A stretch of DNA of 64,000 bases from Jannaschia seosinensis (lineage in GTDB: Bacteria > Pseudomonadota > Alphaproteobacteria > Rhodobacterales > Rhodobacteraceae). A program made the position numbers and the translations under genes. Of the stretch, positions 10,201-16,516 are shown piece after piece (positions within the stretch are counted from its first letter, which is position 1; each line of letters opens with the position of its first letter). The stretch is from positions 1-64,000 of the forward strand of contig NZ_CYPR01000157.1 of the NCBI RefSeq assembly GCF_001408515.1, given 5' to 3'. Below the pieces are notes generated by a model. The model searched no databases and was not told where the DNA came from. It was given only the letters and a program-made list of their open reading frames with translations.

Positions 10201-11787
10201 TCGGGCCGCCTGTTCCAGCAGGGCGGCAACTGGAACGTCGATCTGGACGCGTCCGGCCCGCTGAACGCGTCGCTCGACGCGCAGGGCGTTCTGACCGGCG
10301 GGGCGCCCTCGGCGGAGTTCACGCTGTCGGTGCCCGATATCGGCCGGATCGTGCCGGAGATTTCCGGCCCGCTCAGCGCGTCGGGGACGGCCACGCAGCA
10401 GGGCGACGCCTGGGCGCTCGATGTCGATCTCGACGGCCCGGCGGGGACGAATGCCGCGGTGGACGGCACCATCGGCACGGATGGCACGCTCGACCTGTCG
10501 GTTGAGGGGGCCGCGCCGCTGGGTCTCGCCAATGGCATCCTCGCGCCGCAGCGGCTGACGGGCGTGGCGCAGTTCGACCTCGACGTGACGGGGCCGGCGG
10601 GCCTCGACGCGGTATCGGGCACGATCCGCACGTCGGACGCCGCTCTGGTTCTTCCGACGGCGCGCAACAGGCTGGAGAATATCGAGGCCACGGTCACGCT
10701 TTCGGGCGGGCGGGCGCAGATCGCGCTGACCGGATCGCCGGAAGCTGGCGGCACCCTGTCGATCGATGGGCCGATCACGCTGAGCGCGCCGTTCAACGCC
10801 GATCTCTCGGCGGAATTCGACATCACGCTCGACGACCCGGCGCTCTATACCGCCGATCTGGAGGGGCGGATCGCGGTAACGGGCCCGCTGACCGGCGGCG
10901 CGACCATCTCCGGCGACATTCTGGTGGACGAGGCGGAGATCGTCGTGCCGGCCTCGGGGCTGACCGCGATCGGGGAATTGCCCGAGATCGAGCATCTGGG
11001 CATCCCCCGGCCGGTGCAGCGGACGCTGGCGCGCGCCGACCAGCTGAACCGCGGGTCCGACGCGGAAGACGCGCGCGGCGGTGGCGGGCCGGCTTACCCG
11101 CTCGACCTGACCATCCGTGCGCCCGGCGAGATCTTCGTGCGGGGGCGCGGCCTCAACGCCGAACTCGGCGGGGATCTGCGTCTGACGGGGACGACGGCAA
11201 ACCCGATCGCGGCGGGAGGATTCCGGCTTATCCGCGGACGTCTCGACCTGCTCGGCCAGCGCTTCGCCCTGGATGAGGGGTCGATTTCTTTCGCCGGTAG
11301 TTTCGTGCCGATCGTCCGGCTGGTCGCGACGACGGTGACCGATACGGTCACCGCGTCCATCGTGATCGAAGGCCCGCCCAGCGAGATCGATGTCAGCTTC
11401 GAAAGCGTGCCCGAACTGCCCGAGGAGGAGGTCGTCGCGCAGATCTTCTTCGGCCGCGACCTCAGCCAGCTTTCGCCGGTACAGGCGCTGCAACTGGCGA
11501 ATTCCATCGCCACCCTGGCCGGCCGCGGCCAAGCCGGGCTTCTGAACGACTTGCGCAGCAGCACGGGGCTCGACGACCTCGACGTGACCACCGATGCGGA
11601 GGGAAATGTCGGCCTGCGGGCGGGCAAGTACCTGTCCGACAACGTCTACACGGATGTGCAGGTCGATCAGGACGGCGCGGCGTCGATTTCGCTCAACCTC
11701 GACGTGACGCCGAATCTCACGGTGCGCGGCGCGACGGGCGCGGCCGGGGACACGTCGCTCGGCGTGTTCTTCGAGCGGGATTACTGA
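7234..11787 (+). CDS. tamB: TamB, AsmA-like translocation/assembly and lipid-transfer protein
   Basis: 1517 residues: an N-terminal signal anchor (MKQFLAPLAVALAVASPASA), a long beta-rich periplasmic body and a C-terminal DUF490/TamB domain ending VFFERDY, preceded by LDLLGQRFALDEGSISFAG and EEEVVAQIFFGRDLSQLSP, the conserved TamB end. TamB spans the periplasm, works with TamA, and as an AsmA-type bridge protein probably carries phospholipids. It overlaps tamA by 4 nt and shares one base with the next gene (TGATG). Residues about 668-1093 form seven tandem repeats (separate entry). Long frames on the opposite strand are shadows. Confidence 0.95.
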   Translation: MMKQFLAPLAVALAVASPASAQDAEAARDRGFIVGLIEDNLSAPGLQVRLEGFEGALSSQASLDLLQVSDDEGVWLRLEDVVLDWSRSALLRGRLEVEELSAGLIRVERAPLPPEGVEALPDAGASGGFSLPNLPVSVDIDRLNAERIELGAPLVGQELALTLEASAELDEGSGSVTLEARRLDDVEGSFSIEAAYRAETEELSVDLDIAEGEGGIAATLLQLPGAPAIRLTVDGSGPLDDFEADVAIASDGVERIGGDVTLSGIEDGRRFAVDLDGDVTSLFAPRYRAFFGDEVGLLARGAIYDDGRIALDTLEVNTQALTLSGEAVIGADGWPTLLDITGEISADDGTPVLLPVGEATTLGRAAFLLRHDASVSEDWRLVLTANDYDAPTLAFARAALRATGTLAREDGIVAAATGAVETRLIGLDLADDALARAVGSDVALTGDVAWEAGAPVRIADLVLDGSGYGLRGGVVIDATDPEAPLTVSPDLVAQIAAFSQFSELAGLEDLAGSGEVTLSGDIAPIAGSFDLSVEALARDLAFGIERVDGLLAGETTLDLAARRTVEGTFLEALSLKNPQLTVSGEARLIAEDAETGETSAAELTARIADGTVIDPRLDGPVTLQADLAQNAAGIWQGDVAATAPEGVTVSASGALTGDSPDITFAAEVPNLSAYAEGVPGALSLDGRAFARGGVWSVEADAAGPYGATAEISGPVTGDAVEIAFEARLPDLSDPVPAVADLDALQGPVTLSGVVTQPGGQWAVDVAADAPSGITARAEGVVTGPAARLEYVATVPEVQDFVPAIEGRLDLDGALARRGEDWALEVEARGPYDAVVTAETVLTEQPLRVDFTADIDDLSPLAPVPGGLSVTGEAVQTEDGFVIDLNGTGPYDATLDVSVDLTGPGPRITAEGRIPDSSALVPQLAGPLTYDVVAEQVDGQWRVAADVDGAQGISASVDGIATGPEADLDFDLSVANVAPFAPGLDGALDASGRLFQQGGNWNVDLDASGPLNASLDAQGVLTGGAPSAEFTLSVPDIGRIVPEISGPLSASGTATQQGDAWALDVDLDGPAGTNAAVDGTIGTDGTLDLSVEGAAPLGLANGILAPQRLTGVAQFDLDVTGPAGLDAVSGTIRTSDAALVLPTARNRLENIEATVTLSGGRAQIALTGSPEAGGTLSIDGPITLSAPFNADLSAEFDITLDDPALYTADLEGRIAVTGPLTGGATISGDILVDEAEIVVPASGLTAIGELPEIEHLGIPRPVQRTLARADQLNRGSDAEDARGGGGPAYPLDLTIRAPGEIFVRGRGLNAELGGDLRLTGTTANPIAAGGFRLIRGRLDLLGQRFALDEGSISFAGSFVPIVRLVATTVTDTVTASIVIEGPPSEIDVSFESVPELPEEEVVAQIFFGRDLSQLSPVQALQLANSIATLAGRGQAGLLNDLRSSTGLDDLDVTTDAEGNVGLRAGKYLSDNVYTDVQVDQDGAASISLNLDVTPNLTVRGATGAAGDTSLGVFFERDY
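9235..10512 (+). repeat. Seven tandem repeats of about 60 codons inside tamB
   Basis: The translation repeats a pattern of about 60 residues: (V/I/L)P-(D/N)-(L/I)S...P...G-x-L-x-x-x-G, then a GGxWxVDxDAxGP-type segment, then (A/V)xGxxTGP. Units begin at VPNLSAYAEG, LPDLSDPVPA, VPEVQDFVPA, IDDLSPLAPV, IPDSSALVPQ, VANVAPFAPG and VPDIGRIVPE. Seven units of 60-61 residues account for the interval. They are diverged in sequence, so the expansion is old; they presumably add rungs to the beta-taco groove and lengthen the protein. Confidence 0.75.
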
Positions 11788-12434
11788 TGGCGGCGCGCGA
11801 CGATCTTGTCTGCTGTCCGGTCTGCGACGCCTTGCACGAGGTGGGCGAGATCGAGCCGGGCACGCGGCTGCGCTGCATCCGCTGCCGCACGATCATCGCC
11901 GTGGACCGGCCCGAGGCGATCGTCCGGATCGTGGTCCTGGCCACGACGTCGCTCATCCTGATGGGCGTTGTCGTGTTCTATCCGTTCCTCGAACTTCGCA
12001 ATGGCGTCTTCACCAGCCGCGCGTCGGTGTTCCAGACGGTGATGAGCTTCAGCGGCGGCGTCATGGCGCCGCTCTCCATCGCCGTGGCGTTCTTCGTCAT
12101 CGTCCTGCCGGTCGCGCGGCTGGCCACGCTCATCTGGGCGCTGGGGCCGCTGAGCTTCGACCGCGATCCGCTTCCGGGCGCGCGGACGGCCCTGCGCTGG
12201 GCCGAGGCGCTGAAGCCTTGGGCGATGGCGGAAATCTTCATGGTCGGCGTGGCGGTCGCGCTGGTGAAGCTGGCCGATCTGGCGACCCTGTCGATGGGGC
12301 CGGCCTTCTGGTCCTTCGCCGCGGTGGTCTTCGTCAACGCGGTCAAGGACACGCAATTCACCAAGCACGCGGTTTGGTCCGCGCTCGACGATGCGCGCCA
12401 GGTCAAGCGGGCCCGGCGTGAGGACACGGCATGA
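11787..12434 (+). CDS. pqiA: PqiA N-terminal half: zinc-ribbon inner-membrane protein
   Basis: 215 residues: a rubredoxin-like zinc ribbon (CPVC at about 10-13, CIRC at 32-35) and four hydrophobic segments, the first near 48-70 (VVLATTSLILMGVVVFYPF). This equals one half of E. coli PqiA (about 417 residues, two ribbon-plus-membrane halves). The second half is the next gene, overlapping by 4 nt (ATGA). PqiA-type proteins sit in the inner membrane and hand lipids to the MCE tunnel PqiB. The start shares its A with the tamB stop (TGATG). Confidence 0.88.
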   Translation: MAARDDLVCCPVCDALHEVGEIEPGTRLRCIRCRTIIAVDRPEAIVRIVVLATTSLILMGVVVFYPFLELRNGVFTSRASVFQTVMSFSGGVMAPLSIAVAFFVIVLPVARLATLIWALGPLSFDRDPLPGARTALRWAEALKPWAMAEIFMVGVAVALVKLADLATLSMGPAFWSFAAVVFVNAVKDTQFTKHAVWSALDDARQVKRARREDTA

Positions 12435-13075
12435 GCGGACCGTCGCATGGCGGGGCCTTCGACGCCCATACCGCCCGCGATGCGGGAATGGTCGGCTGCC
12501 GCCAATGCACGGCGGTCTCGCCCATCGATGCCGAGATCTGCGAGCGCTGCGGGGCCCTTCTGGAGAGCCGGGACCGCACGTCGCTGCAGCGCGTCTGGGC
12601 GTGGTGGCTCGTGGGTCTGCTGTTCTACATTCCGGCGAACCTCTACCCGATGCTCATCACCCGAACGCTCGGCCGTGCAAGCGCGGACACGATCGTCGGC
12701 GGCGTGATCGAGCTGGCCCATCACGGGGCCTATTTCGTCGCGGGGATCGTGTTCTTTGCCTCGGTCATCATCCCGGTGGGCAAGTTCGTCGCGATCGCCT
12801 ATCTCGCGCTGGTCGTGCGCCGGGCGCACGGGATCAAGCCGAAGACGCTGCTGCATCTGTACGAGTTCGTCGAATGGATCGGGCGATGGTCGATGATCGA
12901 TGTCTTCGTCGTCGCGATCCTCGTGGCGCTGGTGCAATTCAACCTTCTCGCGACGATCAATCCGGGTATCGCCGCCGTGTCCTTCGCGTTATCGGTCGTT
13001 TTCACCATGTTGTCGGCCATGAGTTTCGACAGCCGCCGCATCTGGGACGAGATCGAGACCGCCAGCCATGAGTGA
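12431..13075 (+). CDS. pqiA: PqiA C-terminal half: zinc-ribbon inner-membrane protein
   Basis: 214 residues with a second zinc ribbon (CRQC at about 23-26, CERC at 41-44) followed by four membrane segments (WWLVGLLFYIPANLYPMLI and IVFFASVIIPVGKFVAIAYL are two). YPMLI and the HLYEFVEWIGRWSMIDVFV block are conserved in PqiA/LetA. It overlaps the first half by 4 nt and pqiB by 8 nt (ATGAGTGA). The two halves presumably form a heterodimer equal to single-chain PqiA. Confidence 0.88.
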   Translation: MSGPSHGGAFDAHTARDAGMVGCRQCTAVSPIDAEICERCGALLESRDRTSLQRVWAWWLVGLLFYIPANLYPMLITRTLGRASADTIVGGVIELAHHGAYFVAGIVFFASVIIPVGKFVAIAYLALVVRRAHGIKPKTLLHLYEFVEWIGRWSMIDVFVVAILVALVQFNLLATINPGIAAVSFALSVVFTMLSAMSFDSRRIWDEIETASHE

Positions 13076-15521
13076 AGATCCCGACCGCAGCGCCCGCCCT
13101 GCCGCGCCCGATGTCGAACGCCGCGGGCGGCGACGGGGCGTCGTATCGGCCGTCTGGCTGGTCCCGTTCGTCGCGATCATCATCGCGGTCGCCATCGCCT
13201 GGCAGTCCTGGCAGGATCGCGGCGTCCTGATCGAGATCGTCTTTCCCGATGCCTCCGGCGTCACGGCCGGCCAGACGACGCTGCGCTACCGGGAAGTGAG
13301 CGTCGGCGTGGTCGAGGATATCGGCTTTACCGCCGACCTCCGCGAGGTGATCGCCTATGTCCGGGTCAACGCGGAGATCGCGCCCTATCTCGACGAGAGC
13401 GCCTCCTTCTGGATCGTTCAGCCCGAGGTCACGGCCCGCGGGGTCGAGGGCCTGAACACCATCCTGTCGGGCACCTATATCCAGGGCACCTGGGACAACG
13501 AGGTCGGCGATCCGCAAACCACCTTCATCGGGGCCGACCGGGCGCCCATCGTGCCGCCGGGGGTCGAGGGCACGGCGATCGTGCTTCGTGCGCAGGACAG
13601 CTCGCGCCTCGGGCCCGGCGCACCGATCCTCTATCGCGGGATCGAAGTGGGCGAGGTCGCGGATCCGCGCCTGACCGTGGATGGCACCGAGGTGCGGGTC
13701 GATGCCTTCGTACGTGCGCCCTATGACCGGCAACTCTCGACCTCGACCCGGTTCTGGGACGCTTCGGGCGTGTCCGCGTCGCTCGGGGCGAGCGGGGTCG
13801 ATCTGCGGATCGGATCGGTCGCCTCGATCCTCGAGGGGGGCGTCAATTTCGACACGCTGATTTCGGGCGGCGCACCGGTTCAGGCGGGTTACATCTACAA
13901 CATCTACGACGATCTGGAATCGGCCCGCGCCTCGGTTTTCGCCGCGCCCGACGGGCGGTCCATCACGATGGGCGCGCTGTTTCCCGCGGCCATTTCCGGC
14001 CTGACGGAAGGGGCCCCCGTCCGGTTCCAGGGCGTGCGCGTCGGCACCGTCACGGCCGTGACCGGCTTCATCCGCCCCGACGAGCCCACCGGCGAGGTGC
14101 AGCTTCTGGCGGTCATGTCGCTGCTTCCGGCAAAGATGGGCCTGCCGAACATGGGCAACAATCTCGAAGGGATTGACTTCATCGACGATCTGGTCGCGGA
14201 GGGCCTGCGCGCGCGGCTGGTTTCCACGTCGATCCTGGGCGGCGATCTCGCCATCGACCTGATCGATGTGCCGGAGGCCGCTCCGGGGCAGGCGCTGGAG
14301 ATCGGGATCGCCGCGAACCCGATCATCCCCAGCATCGAGACCGACGTGGAAGGCCTTGCCGCCAGCGCCGAGAACGTCCTGACGCGGATCAACGACCTGC
14401 CTATCGAGGAGCTTCTGGCTTCGGCGACGGATCTGCTCGACAACGTCAACCGGATTGCCGCCGACGACGCGACGCGGGCGATCCCGTCGGAGGTGATGGC
14501 CTTGCTGTCGGACGGTCAGGGCCTGGTCCGCGACGGGCGCAACATCCTGTCCTCGCCGCAGGTGGCGGGCGTGCTGACCGATATCGAGGCAGCTACGGGC
14601 GATCTGCGCGCGATCACGGCCGACGTCGCGGGGCGGCAATTGGCGGCGACGCTGGACAGCGCGCTGAATGCCGCGACCGCAGCGGCGGAAAACATTGCCG
14701 CCGGGACCGAAGGGCTCGACGCGCTTGCCGCCTCGACGCAACGGGTGCTCGACGGGGTGGAGGGCGTCGTCGCCTCCGAAGACACGCAGGCCCTCCCCGG
14801 TGAGGCGGTCGAGCTGATCCGCGAGGGCCGCGCCTTGGTCGCGGATCCGGCGATCGAGACGATCCTCGCGGACCTCGCCGCGGTCAGCACCGACATCCGC
14901 GCGATCACGCGTCAACTGACGGAGGCGGATGCCGCCGCCCGCCTCACCGCCGCGCTCGACGCCGCAGCCGAGGCCGCGACCAGCGTGGCCGGGGCGACCG
15001 AGGAGCTGCCCGCCCTGACGGATAGCGCCGAACGCGTGCTGGCCGAGGCGGAGGTTCTGGCGCAGCGGCTCAGCGCGCTGGCGGCGACGGCCAATGACCT
15101 GCCGCTCAACGATCTGGTGACCTCGACGACCGACCTGATGCGCACGGCGGATCTGTTCCTCTCCTCCGACGAGGCCGGCGACGTGCCGGTCGTCCTGTCG
15201 GAGACCCTGCAGGAACTGCGCCTGACCATCGAGACGATCCGCACCGGCGGGACGCTGGAGAACCTCAACACCACGCTGAGTTCCGCCGCCGAGGCCGCCG
15301 ACAGCATCCGCACGGCCGCGACGGACCTGCCCGAACTCGTCGAGCGGCTTCAGACGGTGGCGGGGAATGCGGGAACGCTGCTCGACACCTATTCGGCCGG
15401 CAGCCGCGTGAACACCGAACTCTATTCCGCGCTGCGCGCCGCCGTGCGTGCCGCCGAGGATGTCAGTTCGCTGGCCCGGACGATCGAACGCAACCCGAAT
15501 TCCCTTCTGCTCGGACGGTGA
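13068..15521 (+). CDS. pqiB: PqiB-type MCE intermembrane transport protein with extended C-terminus
   Basis: 817 residues: one N-terminal membrane helix (VVSAVWLVPFVAIIIAVAIA), three MCE domains opening with DASGVTAGQTTLRYREV, DSSRLGPGAPILYRGIEVG and AISGLTEGAPVRFQGVRVG, then about 400 residues of Ala/Leu-rich helix. E. coli PqiB also has three MCE domains and a helical needle but is only about 546 residues long, so this needle is roughly twice as long. The tail contains an internal repeat of about 130 residues (LPSE/LPGE-type segments followed by DIRAIT). It forms the periplasmic lipid channel with PqiA and PqiC. Stop and next start overlap (TGATG). Confidence 0.92.
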   Translation: MSEDPDRSARPAAPDVERRGRRRGVVSAVWLVPFVAIIIAVAIAWQSWQDRGVLIEIVFPDASGVTAGQTTLRYREVSVGVVEDIGFTADLREVIAYVRVNAEIAPYLDESASFWIVQPEVTARGVEGLNTILSGTYIQGTWDNEVGDPQTTFIGADRAPIVPPGVEGTAIVLRAQDSSRLGPGAPILYRGIEVGEVADPRLTVDGTEVRVDAFVRAPYDRQLSTSTRFWDASGVSASLGASGVDLRIGSVASILEGGVNFDTLISGGAPVQAGYIYNIYDDLESARASVFAAPDGRSITMGALFPAAISGLTEGAPVRFQGVRVGTVTAVTGFIRPDEPTGEVQLLAVMSLLPAKMGLPNMGNNLEGIDFIDDLVAEGLRARLVSTSILGGDLAIDLIDVPEAAPGQALEIGIAANPIIPSIETDVEGLAASAENVLTRINDLPIEELLASATDLLDNVNRIAADDATRAIPSEVMALLSDGQGLVRDGRNILSSPQVAGVLTDIEAATGDLRAITADVAGRQLAATLDSALNAATAAAENIAAGTEGLDALAASTQRVLDGVEGVVASEDTQALPGEAVELIREGRALVADPAIETILADLAAVSTDIRAITRQLTEADAAARLTAALDAAAEAATSVAGATEELPALTDSAERVLAEAEVLAQRLSALAATANDLPLNDLVTSTTDLMRTADLFLSSDEAGDVPVVLSETLQELRLTIETIRTGGTLENLNTTLSSAAEAADSIRTAATDLPELVERLQTVAGNAGTLLDTYSAGSRVNTELYSALRAAVRAAEDVSSLARTIERNPNSLLLGR

Positions 15522-16075
15522 TGGCCATGACCAGATCTCTTCTCCTCGCGCTGCCCCTCGCGCTGCTCGCCGGCTGCGGACAGACGCTCTACTTCGCGCC
15601 GCCGCCCGCGCAGTCGGACTTGCGCGTCGCCGTCGGGGCCGAGAGCGTGCAGATCAACAGGATCTCGATCCCCGAATACGCGATCAATCAGGAAATCCCG
15701 ATCCAGCAGCCTGATGGCAGCCTCTCGACGGATACCGATCGGCTCTGGGCCGATCTGCCCGACCGGGCGATGCTGGCCTCGATGGTGCGCAATCTCAACG
15801 TCATCACCGACGCGCAGGTGGCCGCCGAGCCTTGGCCGTTATCGGGGTTTCCAGAGATCGAGCTTTCGATCTTCGTGGACGACATGATCGTTCAGGCGAA
15901 CGGCGTGCTGCGGATGACGGGCACCTACGCATTCAAGTCCGAGACCGGGCGCGACCGGATCGAGCCGTTCCTGATCACCGCCCCGGTTGCGGAGGTGACG
16001 AGTTACACCGCCATCATCGCCGCGCATGAGGCCGCCTGGATCAAGCTCTCCGAGCAGATCGCCCGCGTGCTCTGA
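15521..16075 (+). CDS. pqiC: PqiC/ABC-type transport auxiliary outer-membrane lipoprotein
   Basis: About 184 residues. A lipoprotein signal ends in the lipobox LLAGC, Cys near 19. It is followed by a DUF330/ABC_trans_aux domain: TLYFAPPPAQSDLRVAVG, then a conserved segment around LWADLPDRAMLASMVRNL. PqiC caps the PqiB tunnel at the outer membrane. The start can be GTG 15518, ATG 15521 or ATG 15527; 15521 is taken because it shares its first base with the pqiB stop, like the other overlaps in this cluster. Last gene of the run. Confidence 0.88.
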   Translation: MAMTRSLLLALPLALLAGCGQTLYFAPPPAQSDLRVAVGAESVQINRISIPEYAINQEIPIQQPDGSLSTDTDRLWADLPDRAMLASMVRNLNVITDAQVAAEPWPLSGFPEIELSIFVDDMIVQANGVLRMTGTYAFKSETGRDRIEPFLITAPVAEVTSYTAIIAAHEAAWIKLSEQIARVL

Positions 16076-16080
16076 CCGGT

Positions 16081-16107
16081 AGCCCCGGCACGCCATCGGC
16101 CGGGGCT
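16081..16107. terminator. Hairpin between convergent pqiC and response regulator genes
   Basis: Perfect 9-bp stem AGCCCCGGC / GCCGGGGCT with a 9-nt loop in the 54-nt convergent gap. No T-run follows on either strand, so it may be a weak terminator or only a barrier. Confidence 0.45.
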
Positions 16108-16129
16108 GCCGATCCGGCCCCGGCCGCGA

Positions 16130-16492
16130 TCAGCTCGGAACGACCTCGGACAGCGCGGCCAGCAAATCGCGGTCGGCGAATGGCTTGGAGAGCCGGCGCG
16201 CATCGTCGAGTTCCGCGGGAAGCTGAACCGTCGATGCGGTATAGCCGGACATGAACAGAAGCGGGCAGCCGCGCGCATGCAACTCCCGCGCGATATCGAA
16301 GCTGGTCTCGCCGCGGCCCAGATTGACGTCGAGCACCGCCACCACCGGCGTATGTTCGTCCAGATAGGCACGCGCATCCGATGCGCTGGAGCAAACGCGC
16401 AGATTCTCATAGCCGGCATCGCGAAGCGTCGCCTCTATATCCATCGCGATCAGCATCTCGTCCTCGAGGACGAGAATTTCGCCTTCCGTCAT
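16130..16492 (-). CDS. Single-domain response regulator (REC)
   Basis: 120 residues, receiver domain only. Acidic pair Glu10/Asp11 (VLEDEML), phospho-acceptor Asp55 (VAVLDVNLG), Ser82 (FMSGY) and Lys103 (LSKPF) are all present, so it should be phosphorylatable. There is no output domain. It lies 24 nt after the HWE sensor kinase on the same strand. Receivers of this type paired with HWE kinases often act as phosphate sinks or diffusible signals; the target is unknown. Confidence 0.9.
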   Translation of the reverse strand: MTEGEILVLEDEMLIAMDIEATLRDAGYENLRVCSSASDARAYLDEHTPVVAVLDVNLGRGETSFDIARELHARGCPLLFMSGYTASTVQLPAELDDARRLSKPFADRDLLAALSEVVPS

Positions 16493-16516
16493 AAGGCCCC
16501 CCTGCAGGTCGAAGGT

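Noticed and set aside
8788-11532. 914-codon open frame on the minus strand
   Set aside because: It is the antisense of tamB in a GC-rich genome. Composition is Arg/Asp/His-rich without domains, while the plus-strand frame is a clear TamB.
13002-14915. 637-codon open frame on the minus strand
   Set aside because: Shadow of pqiB; regular codon periodicity belongs to the plus strand.
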